Of a stretch of 64,000 nucleotides of DNA, positions 1 through 10,193 are shown piece by piece. Location of the stretch: contig NZ_JAGTXM010000001.1 in assembly GCF_018252635.1 (NCBI RefSeq), forward strand, positions 434,122 through 498,121, written 5' to 3'. The notes beneath the pieces were generated by a model, which was not told where the DNA came from, did not search any database, and was given only the letters and a program-made list of their open reading frames with translations. Source of the stretch: Citrobacter amalonaticus. Its GTDB lineage: Bacteria > Pseudomonadota > Gammaproteobacteria > Enterobacterales > Enterobacteriaceae. Position 1 is the first letter of the stretch, and each line of letters starts with the position of its first letter. A program made the translations under genes and the position numbers.

Positions 1-64
1 GTGCGGGTATAAATATTTATCCCTGTTTATAAACTACATTGATATCAGTCTATTAGGTGTGAAA

Positions 65-81
65 TTCGAGTCCGGCCTTCG
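65..81 (+). repeat. Fragment resembling the 3' end of a leucine tRNA (leuX-like)
   Basis: These 17 bases (TTCGAGTCCGGCCTTCG) match, from memory, the T-loop, T-stem 3' strand and acceptor-stem part of leuX. The sequence then reads CACTCA, so one acceptor G and the CCA end are missing. Upstream, GTGAAA cannot form the T-stem, and no tRNA body is present. It is therefore not a functional tRNA. It could be an attachment-site remnant of an element that once used leuX, or chance. The rest of 1-231 downstream of lsrE shows no gene and no convincing terminator hairpin. Confidence 0.4.
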
Positions 82-231
82 CACTCAAAAGCGACTTTTG
101 TACCTTAAAAACGTGCCACACAAGGTTTGCGTTTCAACAATAACCAGCCGCATGCATGAACATATCCACGAACATCAACTCATTTAATACGGCAATATCC
201 ACAGACTGTCCACCCAACGGAACTCCCTTCA

Positions 232-981
232 TCAACAACGCGTTGCAGACTGTATCGTCATAAGCCAGCGTGAGATATTTTCCGCCAGTTCATCGTTCCT
301 GAAGAGGGCGCTGCCGGATATCACGCGATCGACGCCGCTGGCAATGATCTCCGGGAGTTCTTCCAGGGTTAGCGAACCATCAACGGCCAGAAGAATAGAA
401 TCTCGTTTCCCGGACGCATTAAGTAATGCGACAACCTGAGCGATGCGCCTTAGCAAGGCTGACCTGCTGAGCTTGCTACCGTAACCAGGATTCACCGCCA
501 GTATTTGCACGATCTCAACGTCTTCAATAACCGGCAGAATGTGTTCCAGTGGTGTTGCCGGGCACAGGCTAATCCCTCGCAACACCGGCATCGTACCACC
601 GGAGACCTCCGCATTTTGCTCACCCAGCCAATGGAGCATATGGTGCAAATGCGGCGTGTTTTCTACCTGCAACGTGACGCAGTGCGCGCCCGCGTTTACG
701 CTTGCCTGCACGACGGGCCAGGGATTATCCACCATCAGGTGAACATCCTTAATTATCTGCGCTGGCAATTGCGCGATTGCCCAGGGACCGACGGTGAACT
801 GAGGGCAAAAATGCCCGTCCATCAGATCCAGATGAAGAACGGGTTGTTCAAGTGCGCGAAGCGTTTGCAAGTACTCACCGAGTCTGAGCCACTGGCCGGC
901 AAGAATACCGATGCTTAACGGGTAACGCTTCATCAACGATACGCACTCTGCGCGATTCAAACTGGAAAAGGGACGGTTCAT
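232..981 (-). CDS. lsrE: LsrE, ribulose-phosphate 3-epimerase-like protein of the AI-2 operon
   Basis: A 249-residue cytoplasmic TIM-barrel protein of the ribulose-5-phosphate 3-epimerase family. Family motifs seen are LHLDLMDGHFCP (about residues 49-60), DVHLMV (about 79-84) and VNPGYGSK (about 163-170). It matches Salmonella LsrE over its length. It is the last gene of the leftward lsrACDBFGE unit, 11 bases after lsrG, with an AAGGA site before the ATG. LsrE is absent from E. coli K-12 and its exact reaction is not established. By family it would be expected to epimerise a phosphorylated ketose-like product of phospho-AI-2 breakdown; that is inference. Confidence 0.93.
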   Translation of the reverse strand: MNRPFSSLNRAECVSLMKRYPLSIGILAGQWLRLGEYLQTLRALEQPVLHLDLMDGHFCPQFTVGPWAIAQLPAQIIKDVHLMVDNPWPVVQASVNAGAHCVTLQVENTPHLHHMLHWLGEQNAEVSGGTMPVLRGISLCPATPLEHILPVIEDVEIVQILAVNPGYGSKLSRSALLRRIAQVVALLNASGKRDSILLAVDGSLTLEELPEIIASGVDRVISGSALFRNDELAENISRWLMTIQSATRC

Positions 982-992
982 TTTTGAGATCC

Positions 993-1283
993 TTATGGCA
1001 TCAATCCATTGAAGACACGTTTTTTTCGTGGGCAGCTCATCAGCGATTCCAGTTTTTCAACGCAGGCGAGGTAGTGGGGCGTTGTTTTATGGAACGCAAC
1101 GGCGGCTTCATCCTTATAGGCTTCATAAATATAAAAACGGCTCTTCACTTCCGGATCCTGCAATACATCGAAGCGGAGATTCCCCTCTTCACGCACAGAC
1201 CCCAGATGATTGAGGCGAAACACGTCGATAAATTCGTCGACTTTATCGTCGTGGACGTTAATTTCCACCAGAGTGACATGCAT
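993..1283 (-). CDS. lsrG: LsrG, phospho-AI-2 isomerase/degradation protein
   Basis: A 96-residue antibiotic-biosynthesis-monooxygenase (ABM)-fold protein. In the known pathway LsrG isomerises phospho-DPD (phosphorylated AI-2) before LsrF acts, removing the LsrR inducer. The start [10 protein letters not shown] is chosen because AAGGAG lies seven bases upstream and the length fits the family; an in-frame ATG 14 codons further up has no support. The sequence keeps the family's ferredoxin-like pattern, with [11 protein letters not shown] in the middle and a conserved C-terminal half. It lies between lsrF and lsrE in the lsr unit. No oddities seen. Confidence 0.95.
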   Translation of the reverse strand: MHVTLVEINVHDDKVDEFIDVFRLNHLGSVREEGNLRFDVLQDPEVKSRFYIYEAYKDEAAVAFHKTTPHYLACVEKLESLMSCPRKKRVFNGLMP

Positions 1284-1331
1284 ACTGTTCTCCTTGAAAC
1301 GCATGGGCCCGCCTGGCAGGCCCATGACTTT

Positions 1332-2207
1332 TTAGTTTTTCTCGCTCAGATAGAGTTCATACGCGCGGTCTGCGGTTTCATTACGATGTACCACCGCATG
1401 GACGGCCTTCATCATGGCGACAGGGTGATCGGACTGGAAGATGTTACGTCCCATATCAACACCGGAAGCCCCCTGGTCGATGGCCTGCCAGCACATCTCA
1501 AGCGCTTCGCGTTCCGGTAATTTTTTACCACCGGCGATAACAATCGGGACCGGACAACCTGCGGCGATACGCTCAAAACCTTTATCGACATAGTAGGTCT
1601 TGATGATCTGCGCTCCCATCTCTGCGGCGATACGGGTGGCGAGTGAGAAGTAGCGCTGATCGCGTACCATGTCTTTCCCCACGCCGGTTACTGCCATCGT
1701 CGGCATACCGACTTTGATGCCAGCATCGATCAACTGAATGATATTTTTGATCGACTGGTGCTCGTACTCACTGCCGATATACACCTGCGCCGCCACGGCG
1801 CAGCTATTGAGACGAACCGCATCATCAATGGAGAGCGCGACCGCCTCATTGCTTAACTCGGTGAGAATCGAGTTAGCGCCCGAGGCGCGCAGGACCACCG
1901 GCTTGTTGGTAGCGGGCGGTACCACGCTGCGCAGGATGCCGCGTGTGCACATCAGCACATCAGCGAGCGGGAACAGGGGGGCGATATTGATATCAATACG
2001 CTCCAGCCCTGTCGTCGGTCCCTGAAAATAGCCATGGTCAAACGCCAGCATGACCGTTCTTCCCGTCTCAGGATTAAAAATGCGCGACAGTCGGGACTGC
2101 ATCCCCCAGTCAAGTGCGCCGCACCCCTTCAGTGTGAACGGGGTATTGCGTTGCGGCGTATCGGTATGGAAATCCTTACCATCTTTGATGTCATCTAAAT
2201 CAGCCAT
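1332..2207 (-). CDS. lsrF: LsrF, phospho-AI-2 thiolase/aldolase-fold enzyme
   Basis: A 291-residue class-I-aldolase-fold (DeoC/FbaB group) protein. In E. coli and Salmonella, LsrF transfers an acetyl group from the LsrG product (3-hydroxy-2,4-pentanedione-5-phosphate) to CoA, giving dihydroxyacetone phosphate and acetyl-CoA. Visible motifs are [11 protein letters not shown] (about 53-63) and [11 protein letters not shown], whose lysine is the family's active-site candidate. It sits between lsrB and lsrG on the same strand, in an operon controlled from the lsrA promoter region. Confidence 0.96.
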   Translation of the reverse strand: MADLDDIKDGKDFHTDTPQRNTPFTLKGCGALDWGMQSRLSRIFNPETGRTVMLAFDHGYFQGPTTGLERIDINIAPLFPLADVLMCTRGILRSVVPPATNKPVVLRASGANSILTELSNEAVALSIDDAVRLNSCAVAAQVYIGSEYEHQSIKNIIQLIDAGIKVGMPTMAVTGVGKDMVRDQRYFSLATRIAAEMGAQIIKTYYVDKGFERIAAGCPVPIVIAGGKKLPEREALEMCWQAIDQGASGVDMGRNIFQSDHPVAMMKAVHAVVHRNETADRAYELYLSEKN

Positions 2208-2235
2208 TTTTTACTCCACGGTTAAGGAATGAAAC

Positions 2236-3258
2236 TCAGAAATCGTATTTGTCGATGTTCTCTTTCGTGAACACCACGCGCTCAGGCAGAAGCACAATGC
2301 CATTGCCCTTCGCTTCGTAGCTGTAGCCCTGTACGCTGTTCGGCGAGACTTCAACCTGGCCCACACCCGGAATGTCCAGTTTGTCGCCCGTATTCATGTC
2401 GCCTTTTTTCAGCAGCGCATCAGCGACGTACACGGAGATCTTCCCTTGCTGGACCACGTCCCAGAGACCAAACTCTTTCACCGTGCCGCGTTCAACATAA
2501 GGGCGCATTACGTTTGGCGTGCTGAAGCCGACAATCGCCACGCTGGTGTTTTTCAGGTTCTCAGCAGCCTGTGCGGCAGCGGGAAGGGCGTTGGCATCCG
2601 GCGCGATGATGGCGTCGAGATCGGCATAAGCCTTAATAATGCCTTCTGCGGTTTGCAGCGATTTGGTAGCGTCGTTATAACCAAACTGAGTGGTGACAAC
2701 TTCCCAGCCCGGATGATCTTTGGCAATCTTATCTTTGGCCTCTTTCACCCACTGGTTCTGATCGGTTACGGTCGGGCTGGAGTAGAAGAAGGCCACTTTA
2801 GCTTTCTCTTTTTTGACCTGATTTGCGGCCATATCAACCAACATGCCGCCTAACTGGGCAGGCGTGCCCTGGTTGATGTAGTACGAACGGCATTCCGGTT
2901 TGGTGTCAGAATCCCAGGTCAGCACCTTCACGCCGCGCTGCATGGCACGCTTTAACGCCGGGCATAAGCCATCAGGCGACACGGCGGAAACCACAATCGC
3001 CTTATACCCCTGGTTGACGAAGTTATTGATGAGCTGAACCTGACCGGAGACGCTGGGCTCCGTCGGGCCATCATAGGTGACATCGACGCCCAGCGCTTTG
3101 CCGGCTTCCAGGGCGCCGTTGCCGCCACTGGTAAAGAATCCCACGCCAACCAGTTTCGGGATAAACGCGATTCGCTCTGCGGCATAAGCATTGAGGGTGA
3201 ACGCCGCCAGGCTAAGGGTACTGATTACGGCAATTTTTTTAATGCTCTGAATAGTCAT
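2236..3258 (-). CDS. lsrB: LsrB, periplasmic AI-2-binding protein
   Basis: A 340-residue periplasmic solute-binding protein (Peripla_BP_4 type) that captures AI-2 for the LsrACD importer. A Sec signal peptide is clear: basic start, hydrophobic core and AYA cleavage site near residue 26. The mature start [19 protein letters not shown] and the later [10 protein letters not shown] segment match LsrB of Salmonella. It follows lsrD by 26 bases with its own ribosome site (AAAGGAAAAG) before the ATG. No truncation or missing segment seen. Confidence 0.97.
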   Translation of the reverse strand: MTIQSIKKIAVISTLSLAAFTLNAYAAERIAFIPKLVGVGFFTSGGNGALEAGKALGVDVTYDGPTEPSVSGQVQLINNFVNQGYKAIVVSAVSPDGLCPALKRAMQRGVKVLTWDSDTKPECRSYYINQGTPAQLGGMLVDMAANQVKKEKAKVAFFYSSPTVTDQNQWVKEAKDKIAKDHPGWEVVTTQFGYNDATKSLQTAEGIIKAYADLDAIIAPDANALPAAAQAAENLKNTSVAIVGFSTPNVMRPYVERGTVKEFGLWDVVQQGKISVYVADALLKKGDMNTGDKLDIPGVGQVEVSPNSVQGYSYEAKGNGIVLLPERVVFTKENIDKYDF

Positions 3259-3284
3259 GTACTTTTCCTTTAGGGCAATGGGTT

Positions 3285-4283
3285 TTAGGCCTGCCGGATA
3301 GCGCGACGACGCGCCAGCCAGTCTTTAATTTGCTGACGATGCAGGCTGACAGAACGACCTACGACAACGACAATAAGCAATGCGCCGGAGAGGGCGCTGG
3401 ATACCTGATTGGGCACGCCAGCCATCTGCAATCCCTGCTGCAGATAGCCCACCAACAGCGCGGCGATGGCGGTACCGAGAATTGACCCGGAGCCGCCGTA
3501 GATATTGGCGCCGCCCAGGACGACCGCCGTAATGGCTGGCATCAGGAAGGAGGCACCCAGATCGGAGCGCGCAGAGCCAAAGTAAGAGACCAACAGCACC
3601 GCCGCGATCGCTGATGCAAACCCGGTCATCGCGTACAGCGCGTACAGCGTCCGGTTCACCGGGATAGCGCTATACAGTGCCACGCGGGGGCTTTGCCCAA
3701 TCAGGAAGACATTTCGTCCAGCGTGGGTTCGGTGCATCAGTAACCAGAAAAAGAGCACGCTGACGAGAAAGAAGATCAGGGGTACGGGCAGGCCCAGCAC
3801 ATCGAGGTTGGCAAAATCGGTGAAGCCCTGCGGGAAGCCGCCGATACCTTCATAACCGGTCGCGCCCGCCATCCCCGACAGCAGCAGCGCGCTACCGCCG
3901 AACAGGTATAACGTCCCCAGGGTGATCACCAGCGGGTTCACACCCGTGTAGATAATCAACCCGGCGTTGATCAATCCGCACAGCGCGCCCAGCGCGAGCG
4001 TCAGGATAATGGCCAGCGGCAGCGGTACGCCCGCCTGGAACATCACCCCCAGCGCGATGGCGCACAGCCCCATCGTCGAGCCAAAGGAGATATCAATCCC
4101 GCCGCTGACGATCACCATGGTTAAGGGCAGAGCGACAATGCCAATGCAGATAAAGTCGCTGGTGCTGAACAGCAGGACGTTCAAATCCAGCAGGCGCGGG
4201 TTCAGCACGCCGAATCCCAGAATTTCAATCACCAGTAGCGCAGCGAGCGCCAGTTCCCAGCCGTAACGGTGTAAACGAGTCAT
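3285..4283 (-). CDS. lsrD: LsrD, AI-2 ABC transporter membrane subunit
   Basis: A 332-residue inner-membrane permease of the ribose/AI-2 ABC family (BPD_transp_2), with about ten hydrophobic segments. The conserved [14 protein letters not shown] stretch is near residues 60-73 and a glycine-rich [15 protein letters not shown] stretch lies in the C-terminal third. It pairs with LsrC to form the channel used by LsrB and LsrA. Its ATG overlaps the lsrC stop by one base, so translation is probably coupled. Confidence 0.96.
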   Translation of the reverse strand: MTRLHRYGWELALAALLVIEILGFGVLNPRLLDLNVLLFSTSDFICIGIVALPLTMVIVSGGIDISFGSTMGLCAIALGVMFQAGVPLPLAIILTLALGALCGLINAGLIIYTGVNPLVITLGTLYLFGGSALLLSGMAGATGYEGIGGFPQGFTDFANLDVLGLPVPLIFFLVSVLFFWLLMHRTHAGRNVFLIGQSPRVALYSAIPVNRTLYALYAMTGFASAIAAVLLVSYFGSARSDLGASFLMPAITAVVLGGANIYGGSGSILGTAIAALLVGYLQQGLQMAGVPNQVSSALSGALLIVVVVGRSVSLHRQQIKDWLARRRAIRQA

Positions 4284-5332
4284 CAGGCAACCTCACGTTT
4301 TTTGGCAGTGCGCACAGTGTCCGCAGTGTTTTTTGCCGACGGACGCGGTTGGGGCGGCGGCGTGAAGCGGGCATATTTTTGCCGGCGGATATTGCGTTCC
4401 AGCGCACAGCGCAAGCGACCGTCAAATACCAGCACCGCCAGCAGGACCAGACCGGCAATAAAGTCATTCCACCACGCCGGAATGCGCAGCAGGACCAGTA
4501 CGCTGTCGATTTGCGTCAGGAAATAGGCGCCGAGTACGGCACCAACGATCGTCCCGGAGCCGCCCAGCAGGCTGATTCCCCCGAGTACGCAGGCGGCAAT
4601 GGCTTTCATTTCCAGCCCGGTTCCTGTCTGATTAGGGATAAAGCCAATCTGTGAGGCAAAGACGATCCCGGCCAGCGCTGCCATGCAGCCATTGAGCGAG
4701 AAGGCCAGAATCCGAATGGCTTCGGTACGCACACCCAGTTGCCGCGCGCCCTGTAAATTATCCCCGGTGGCATAAAAACAGCGACCAAAGGCCGTTTTTG
4801 CCAACAGCCAGGCCATCAGCAACATCAGCAGAAGGGTCAGCCAGCCGATGGCGGAGATACCGAGGAAAACCGGGGCAGAGAGTTGCTTAAGTTGCGCTGG
4901 TAATCCTTCAATCCATTTACCGCCCGTCCAGAGCAGCATGACGCCGCGATACAGACCGAGCGTACCCAGGGTGGCGACAATCGCCGGGATTTTCAGCCAG
5001 GCAACCAGCACGCCATTAATAAAACCTGCCAGCAGTCCCAGTAGCAGCGTCGCCACGCAGGCCACCGGCAAGGGGTATCCCGCATTCAGCAACAGCCCCA
5101 ACAGCACGGCGCACATCCCGGTGATTGAACCGACCGACACGTCAATGTTGCGTGTCAGCATCACCAGCGTTGCGCCCATCGCCAGCAGCATGAGAATTTG
5201 GGCGCTGCTGAAGATCATCGTCAGCGTCTGAACGCTGAGGTACTGGCTGTCCAGCATCCCCGGCAGCACGAACAGCAGCAGCACGGCTAACAGTGCGGTG
5301 GCCTCGCGGTTATTCTGGATGAATTTCAGCAT
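4283..5332 (-). CDS. lsrC: LsrC, AI-2 ABC transporter membrane subunit
   Basis: A 349-residue inner-membrane permease paralogous to LsrD. The motifs [15 protein letters not shown] (about 59-73) and [15 protein letters not shown] identify the sugar/AI-2 branch of ABC permeases. The C-terminus is a long basic, proline-rich cytoplasmic tail (about residues 310-349), as in Salmonella LsrC. Its start overlaps the lsrA stop by seven bases and its end overlaps lsrD by one, a tightly coupled operon. Confidence 0.96.
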   Translation of the reverse strand: MLKFIQNNREATALLAVLLLFVLPGMLDSQYLSVQTLTMIFSSAQILMLLAMGATLVMLTRNIDVSVGSITGMCAVLLGLLLNAGYPLPVACVATLLLGLLAGFINGVLVAWLKIPAIVATLGTLGLYRGVMLLWTGGKWIEGLPAQLKQLSAPVFLGISAIGWLTLLLMLLMAWLLAKTAFGRCFYATGDNLQGARQLGVRTEAIRILAFSLNGCMAALAGIVFASQIGFIPNQTGTGLEMKAIAACVLGGISLLGGSGTIVGAVLGAYFLTQIDSVLVLLRIPAWWNDFIAGLVLLAVLVFDGRLRCALERNIRRQKYARFTPPPQPRPSAKNTADTVRTAKKREVA

Positions 5333-6879
5333 GACGCCTCCCCGGAATGCGGTATAGTCCCTGACGTGCGGTCGCCAAACGCTACGTGCATGATGGTGTC
5401 GACATTAATCTCGTCGCCTTGCAGAGCATCGTTACCCGTTTCCCCCTGGTGCATGACGTAAACGCGATCGGCCATCTGTTCTATCTCCTCCAGGTCAGAC
5501 GAGATGAACAGCACCGCGACATTCTGCGCCGCAATACTGCGGAGCAACTGATAGATGTCGTTACGGGCCGAGACGTCCACACCACGCGTCGGCTCATCCA
5601 CAATCAGCACCTGCGGTGAGGCTTCAAGGCATTTGGCGATCAGGATTTTTTGCTGATTACCGCCAGAGAGCGTGCGGGCAGGCTGCTCAGGATCGTTGAG
5701 CTTGATATTGAGCGCGCGGCGATAACGTTCGAGCGTGGCGCTGTCTTTGGCCGGATTAGCCCAGAAACCGCTGTGGTTATGGGTTAACGCACACACATTC
5801 CACGCCAGCGATGCATCCAGATTCAGCCCCGACGACTGTCGATCCTCCGGCAAATAGACCAGACCGTGTTGCAGACGCTCGCGCGTGGAAAGCGCGGAAA
5901 TATCCTTGCCGCCGAGCACGATGCTTCCGGCACGCAACGGGCGTAACCCGTAAAGCGTTTCGGCAAGTTCAGTGCGCCCGGCGCCGACCAGACCCGCCAG
6001 ACCTAAAATTTCCCCAGCGCGAACCTCGAAGCTGACGTTCATAAACCCTTCACCGGTCAGATTCTCGAGGCTCAACACCGGCGTGCCCGCATCGTGCTGC
6101 GGACGGTTGCCAGGCAGTTCCAGCCACAGTTTCTGTGTCGCACTTAGCGCATTCGTGCGTGAGGCGGGCGTGATGGCCTGGATAATCTCGTCAGTGGTCA
6201 GTTCCGCCGTTTTCCCGGAAAGCGCGATGATGCCATCCCGCATTACGCTAATGTGATCCGCTATCTGGCGTATCTCTGGCAGCTTGTGGGAGATAAAGAC
6301 GATCCCAACACCAGTACTCAGCAATTCACGCAGGCGGCTGAATAAACGCTCGGTTTCCGCAGGCGTCAGTGAGGCGGTGGGTTCATCGAGGATCAAAATT
6401 CGCGAATCGCGCATCAGCCCGCGCATGATTTCGACCATTTGCCGGTCGGCCACATCCAGTGACCCCGCCGGGCTGTTGATATCAAACTGGCAGCCCAGCG
6501 CGGTCAGCATCGCCGCCATTTTTTGCGCCGAGCTCTGGTGTTTGGGCAAACCAAAGAGAATGTTCTCTTTAACCGTCAGGCTGGGGAAGAGCAGCGGCTC
6601 CTGCGGCACAAGGTAGATGCCTAACTGATGCGCCAGGATGGGCGTCAGTTTTGTGCAGCGGGATCCCTCAATCTCAATGATCCCGCTATCCGCCGGAGTA
6701 ATGCCGGCGATGATTTTCATCAGCGTGGATTTCCCGGCGCCATTTCCCCCCAGGAGCGCATGGACTTCGCCTTTGCGTAAGACAAAGTCAATGCCTTTCA
6801 GTACGTTGACACCAGAGTACTGCTTACAGACAGACTGTGCGCTGAGCAGTGGTGCGATCTTTTCTTGACTCATTTGCAT
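5326..6879 (-). CDS. lsrA: LsrA, AI-2 ABC transporter ATPase
   Basis: A 517-residue cytoplasmic ATPase with two fused nucleotide-binding domains, energising AI-2 import. Domain 1 has Walker [10 protein letters not shown] (about 44-52), Walker [10 protein letters not shown] and switch FISHKLPEI. Domain 2 has the signature LSGGNQQK and [11 protein letters not shown] but a degenerate P-loop (GLVGAGRTE), as usual in sugar-type ATPases. The start MQMSQEK aligns with the known LsrA N-terminus; a second ATG two codons on (6873) has better spacing from GGAGGT. A longer upstream reading would run into the operator region. It is the first gene of the leftward lsr unit. Confidence 0.96.
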   Translation of the reverse strand: MQMSQEKIAPLLSAQSVCKQYSGVNVLKGIDFVLRKGEVHALLGGNGAGKSTLMKIIAGITPADSGIIEIEGSRCTKLTPILAHQLGIYLVPQEPLLFPSLTVKENILFGLPKHQSSAQKMAAMLTALGCQFDINSPAGSLDVADRQMVEIMRGLMRDSRILILDEPTASLTPAETERLFSRLRELLSTGVGIVFISHKLPEIRQIADHISVMRDGIIALSGKTAELTTDEIIQAITPASRTNALSATQKLWLELPGNRPQHDAGTPVLSLENLTGEGFMNVSFEVRAGEILGLAGLVGAGRTELAETLYGLRPLRAGSIVLGGKDISALSTRERLQHGLVYLPEDRQSSGLNLDASLAWNVCALTHNHSGFWANPAKDSATLERYRRALNIKLNDPEQPARTLSGGNQQKILIAKCLEASPQVLIVDEPTRGVDVSARNDIYQLLRSIAAQNVAVLFISSDLEEIEQMADRVYVMHQGETGNDALQGDEINVDTIMHVAFGDRTSGTIPHSGEASC

Positions 6880-7044
6880 GCCACCTCCGTTCGGCCTGGG
6901 TAGAATCAGGTTGAACAAATGTATTGTGCGATTCGAATTGTTCATAACCTTATGACCTAACTGCTCATAAAACCGACGAATAGATCACGTTTCATGCTAA
7001 AATGATCGTAAAAATTAAATTTGTTCAAATTAAACCCCCTAAAA

Positions 7045-7060
7045 CGTGGGTTGAATCACA
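7045..7060 (+). promoter_or_regulatory. Possible CRP-cAMP site
   Basis: CGTGG-N6-TCACA resembles the CRP consensus TGTGA-N6-TCACA, with a perfect right half and three of five matches in the left. It lies in the lsrA/lsrR control region, where CRP control is known in E. coli. One imperfect half makes this tentative. Confidence 0.35.
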
Positions 7061-7079
7061 GTTATTAACGACCAATGAA

Positions 7080-7095
7080 TGAACAATTGTGTTCA
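7080..7095. promoter_or_regulatory. Candidate LsrR operator dyad
   Basis: TGAACA-N4-TGTTCA is an inverted repeat with perfect six-base arms, 33 bases before the chosen lsrR start. It would lie inside the reading frame if lsrR began at 7075, which favours the later start at 7129 and suggests autorepression. A third half-site (7107-7112) follows. Confidence 0.5.
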
Positions 7096-7128
7096 GAAAT
7101 TCGATATGTTCAAAGTGAAGACAGAATG

Positions 7129-8085
7129 ATGACTATTAACGACCCGATGATTTCCGAGCAAGGGATGAGTGAAGAAGAGCTGGTAGCGCGCATTGCGTGG
7201 TTCTATTACCACGACGGTATGACGCAGAGCGACATCAGCAACAGACTGGGGCTGACGCGGCTTAAGGTGTCGCGACTGCTGGAGAAGGGACATCAGTCCG
7301 GGATTATTCGTGTACAGATTAATTCTCGCTTTGAAGGCTGTCTGGAATATGAAACCGAATTACGTCGTCGCTTTGATCTGAACAATGTGCGGGTTATCCC
7401 GGGACTTCCCGGCGCGGATGCCTGCGTTCGTCTGGGGATCGGCGCCGCGCATATGCTGATGGAGTCACTCCAGCCGCAGCAGATTCTGGCGGCGGGATTC
7501 GGCGAGGCGACCATGAATACCTTAAAACGGTTGAGCGGATTTATCTCGGCTCAGCAAATTCGTTTAGTGACCCTGTCTGGCGGCGTGGGGCCCTACATGA
7601 CCGGGATTGGACAACTCAACGCGGCCTGTCCGGTCAGTATTATTCCGGCACCGCTGCGCGCCTCTTCTGCGGAGATTGCCCGGACGTTAAAAAATGAAAA
7701 CAGCGTCCAGGATGTCCTGCTGGCCGCCCAGGCTGCCGATGCGGCCATTGTCGGTATCGGCGCAATAAACCAGAAAGATGAGGCCACCATTATTCGCTCA
7801 GGCTATATCACAAAGGGTGAACAACTGATGATTGGCCGTAAAGGGGCAGTGGGCGACATTCTGGGCTACTTCTTCGATGGCGAAGGACAGGTGATCCCGG
7901 ATATGAAGATCCACGATGAACTGATTGGGTTAACCCTCAATACCCTGAAGACGATCCCGACGGTGATCGGCGTCGCCGGGGGGGTGAATAAAGCGGAAGC
8001 GATCGCTGCGGCGATGAAAGGGGGTTATATCAACGCATTGGTCACTGACCAGGAAACTGCCGCGGCCATTGTCAGCGGGCAGTAA
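7129..8085 (+). CDS. lsrR: LsrR, transcriptional repressor of the lsr genes
   Basis: A 318-residue SorC/DeoR-type regulator. The N-terminal helix-turn-helix is near residues 30-53 ([20 protein letters not shown]), followed by a sugar-phosphate-binding domain with [13 protein letters not shown] and [11 protein letters not shown]. It represses lsrACDBFGE and itself until phospho-AI-2 binds. [13 protein letters not shown] aligns with the E. coli start at 7129; ATG codons at 7126 and 7075 are in frame, but the latter would make operator-like DNA coding. The ribosome site is weak (GTGAAG). Confidence 0.95.
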   Translation: MTINDPMISEQGMSEEELVARIAWFYYHDGMTQSDISNRLGLTRLKVSRLLEKGHQSGIIRVQINSRFEGCLEYETELRRRFDLNNVRVIPGLPGADACVRLGIGAAHMLMESLQPQQILAAGFGEATMNTLKRLSGFISAQQIRLVTLSGGVGPYMTGIGQLNAACPVSIIPAPLRASSAEIARTLKNENSVQDVLLAAQAADAAIVGIGAINQKDEATIIRSGYITKGEQLMIGRKGAVGDILGYFFDGEGQVIPDMKIHDELIGLTLNTLKTIPTVIGVAGGVNKAEAIAAAMKGGYINALVTDQETAAAIVSGQ

Positions 8086-8091
8086 TGCGTA

Positions 8092-8115
8092 CCTGCCGCG
8101 CAGGCGCACGGCAGG
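8092..8115 (+). promoter_or_regulatory. Hairpin between lsrR and lsrK
   Basis: CCTGCCG and CGGCAGG form a perfect seven-base-pair stem around a ten-base loop just after the lsrR stop. No T-run follows, so it is more likely a processing or attenuation hairpin than a strong terminator. Its role is inference. Confidence 0.45.
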
Positions 8116-8192
8116 AGAGTAACAGAATTCCATTTGTACCGTGGAGAAAGCATTGACGACCTGACAGATATAATAAGCCGAGGACTAAAACG

Positions 8193-9785
8193 ATGGCCCG
8201 ACTCTGTACCCTCTCTGAATCAGCACATTACCTGATGGCACTGGACGCCGGAACCGGAAGCGTCCGCGCTGTGATTTTCGACCTGGAAGGCAAACAAATC
8301 GCGGTGGGACAAGCGGAATGGCGACACCTTGCTGTACCGGATGTTCCCGGCTCAATGGAGTTTGATCTGGGGAAAAACTGGCAACTGACCTGTGAATGCA
8401 TTCGTCAGGCATTGCATAACGCCGGGATTGCGCCGGAAGCGATTGCCGCCGTCTCCGCCTGTTCGATGCGCGAAGGCATTGTGGTTTATGACGCCGAGGG
8501 AACGCCTGTCTGGGCCTGTGCAAACGTGGATGCCAGAGCGGCACGGGAAGTCAGCGAGCTTAAGGAGATCCACGACTACACCTTCGAAAGCGAGGTTTAT
8601 CGTAGCACGGGTCAGACGCTGGCATTGAGCGCCATCCCGCGTCTGCTCTGGCTGGCGCACCATCGTTCGGATATCTATCGTCGCGCCTCGACGGTCACGA
8701 TGATCAGCGACTGGATGGCCTATATGCTCAGCGGCGAGCTGGCGGTAGATCCATCTAATGCCGGAACAACGGGCCTGTTGGATCTCAAAACGCGCGACTG
8801 GAAACCCTCATTACTGCAGATGGCTGGGTTGCGGTCAGATATTCTCTCTCCGGTAAAAGAGACCGGAACGCTGCTGGGAAGGGTAACGGCGCAGGCAGCT
8901 TCCCAGTGTGGATTGAAAGCAGGCACGCCGGTGGTCGTCGGCGGCGGTGATGTGCAGTTGGGCTGCCTCGGCCTTGGGGTTGTTCGTCCGGCGCAAACCG
9001 CCGTACTGGGCGGCACATTCTGGCAGCAGGTAGTGAATTTACCCGCGCCGATTGTTGATCCTGAGATGAACGTCCGTGTTAATCCGCACGTCATTCCGGG
9101 GATGGTCCAGACCGAATCGATCAGCTTTTTTACCGGTCTGACAATGCGCTGGTTCCGTGATGCCTTCTGCGCCGAAGAAAAGCTGATCGCTGAGCGCCTG
9201 GGCGTTGACACCTACACCCTGCTGGAGGAGATGGCTTCCCGGGTACCGGCAGGGGCATGGGGCGTGATGCCGATTTTCTCCGACCGGATGCGTTTCAAAA
9301 GCTGGTATCACGCCGCCCCTTCATTTATCAACCTGTCCATCGATCCAGAAAAATGTAATAAGGCCACGCTGTTTCGCGCGCTGGAAGAGAATGCGGCCAT
9401 TGTGTCGACCTGCAATTTACAGCAAATCGCCGATTTTACCGGGATCCAGCCCACGTCGCTGGTGTTTGCCGGTGGGGGCTCGAAGGGCAAACTCTGGAGC
9501 CAGATTCTGGCGGACGTGTCAGGGCTGACGGTCAACGTTCCGGTCGTCAAAGAGGCAACGGCGCTGGGCTGCGCGATTGCCGCCGGCGTCGGGGCAGGGA
9601 TCTGGCCATCCATGGCCGAAACCGGCGAGCGACTGGTGCGCTGGGAGCGGGAGCATGTCCCGGACAAGGAGAAACATGAGCTTTACCGGGAGTCGCGAGA
9701 AAAATGGCAGGCGGTATATCAGGAACAGTTAGGTCTGGTCGATCACGGGTTGACGACCTCTTTGTGGAAAGCGCCGGGTTTATAA
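8193..9785 (+). CDS. lsrK: LsrK, autoinducer-2 kinase
   Basis: A 530-residue FGGY-family kinase that phosphorylates incoming AI-2 (DPD), trapping it and creating the LsrR inducer. The N-terminal ATP-binding motif is [14 protein letters not shown] (about 17-30), with VGGGDVQLG near 249 and the C-terminal [13 protein letters not shown] near 424-436. Length and ends (MARLCT to [10 protein letters not shown]) match Salmonella LsrK. A GAGG site precedes the ATG. It lies 107 bases after lsrR and 12 bases before the cupin gene. Confidence 0.97.
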   Translation: MARLCTLSESAHYLMALDAGTGSVRAVIFDLEGKQIAVGQAEWRHLAVPDVPGSMEFDLGKNWQLTCECIRQALHNAGIAPEAIAAVSACSMREGIVVYDAEGTPVWACANVDARAAREVSELKEIHDYTFESEVYRSTGQTLALSAIPRLLWLAHHRSDIYRRASTVTMISDWMAYMLSGELAVDPSNAGTTGLLDLKTRDWKPSLLQMAGLRSDILSPVKETGTLLGRVTAQAASQCGLKAGTPVVVGGGDVQLGCLGLGVVRPAQTAVLGGTFWQQVVNLPAPIVDPEMNVRVNPHVIPGMVQTESISFFTGLTMRWFRDAFCAEEKLIAERLGVDTYTLLEEMASRVPAGAWGVMPIFSDRMRFKSWYHAAPSFINLSIDPEKCNKATLFRALEENAAIVSTCNLQQIADFTGIQPTSLVFAGGGSKGKLWSQILADVSGLTVNVPVVKEATALGCAIAAGVGAGIWPSMAETGERLVRWEREHVPDKEKHELYRESREKWQAVYQEQLGLVDHGLTTSLWKAPGL

Positions 9786-9797
9786 CAGGAGATCGTA

Positions 9798-10148
9798 ATG
9801 ATTAAATCGAATGAAGCGCAGCATGAATACCGTTTTGGCGACAGTGGCCCGAAGTATCTCATTCGCGGTCCGGTCTGTGATATGGGCGTCGTCATGCTCC
9901 AGCCCGGTCAGTCTTTTCCCAACCATCGTCACATCGAAGCCTGTGAAATTTTTTATACCCTGGCAGGCGAGGTGACGCTGTACCTGAATGGTGAACCCTA
10001 CACGTTAGGCTCGGGAGATGTGCTGCACTGCGATCCCGGTGAAGCCCATTTTCTGGTGAACAACGGAGAGGTGCCATGGAAAGGCGTCTTTGTGAAATCT
10101 CCCCATATTCCGGGTGACAGCCACCCGGTTGAGCCAGCCGGGTATTAG
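9798..10148 (+). CDS. Small cupin-fold protein linked to lsrK
   Basis: A 116-residue single-domain cupin. The metal ligands are all visible: H43-x-H45, E50 and H84, in the usual two-motif layout with prolines and glycines at the turns. No signal peptide, so cytoplasmic. It starts 12 bases after lsrK behind an AGGAG site and is followed by a terminator-like hairpin, so it is probably co-transcribed with lsrR-lsrK. Such folds are often isomerases, epimerases or metal-dependent sugar binders. A role in AI-2 processing is inferred from position only. Confidence 0.85.
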   Translation: MIKSNEAQHEYRFGDSGPKYLIRGPVCDMGVVMLQPGQSFPNHRHIEACEIFYTLAGEVTLYLNGEPYTLGSGDVLHCDPGEAHFLVNNGEVPWKGVFVKSPHIPGDSHPVEPAGY

Positions 10149-10166
10149 ATTTTGGCGTTTTCACCA

Positions 10167-10191
10167 TCAGCAGCGAGGGTATCGCTGCTGA
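10167..10191. terminator. Terminator-like hairpin after the lsrRK-cupin unit
   Basis: TCAGCAGCGA and TCGCTGCTGA form a perfect ten-base-pair stem with a five-base loop, 16 bases after the cupin stop. A TTTTTG run comes about 12 bases later. It separates the unit from the convergent membrane-protein gene. Confidence 0.7.
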
Positions 10192-10193
10192 CG

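Larger units (their letters stand above)
6880..7128. promoter_or_regulatory. lsrA / lsrR divergent control region
   Basis: About 250 AT-rich bases between the divergent lsr units. TGAACA or TGTTCA hexamers lie at 6912-6917, 6939-6944, 7022-7027, 7080-7085, 7090-7095 and 7107-7112, suiting a repressor that binds repeated half-sites. LsrR is known to repress both directions and to be released by phospho-AI-2, and CRP-cAMP is known to activate lsr in E. coli. Assigning these hexamers to LsrR is inference. Confidence 0.7.

Noticed and set aside
65-81. Complete tRNA gene near the left edge
   Set aside because: There is no anticodon arm, no paired T-stem and no CCA, so only a fragment can be supported.
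7075-7128. Longer lsrR N-terminus starting at 7075
   Set aside because: It would include the TGAACA-N4-TGTTCA dyad and 18 residues absent from the known LsrR; the start at 7129 matches homologues.
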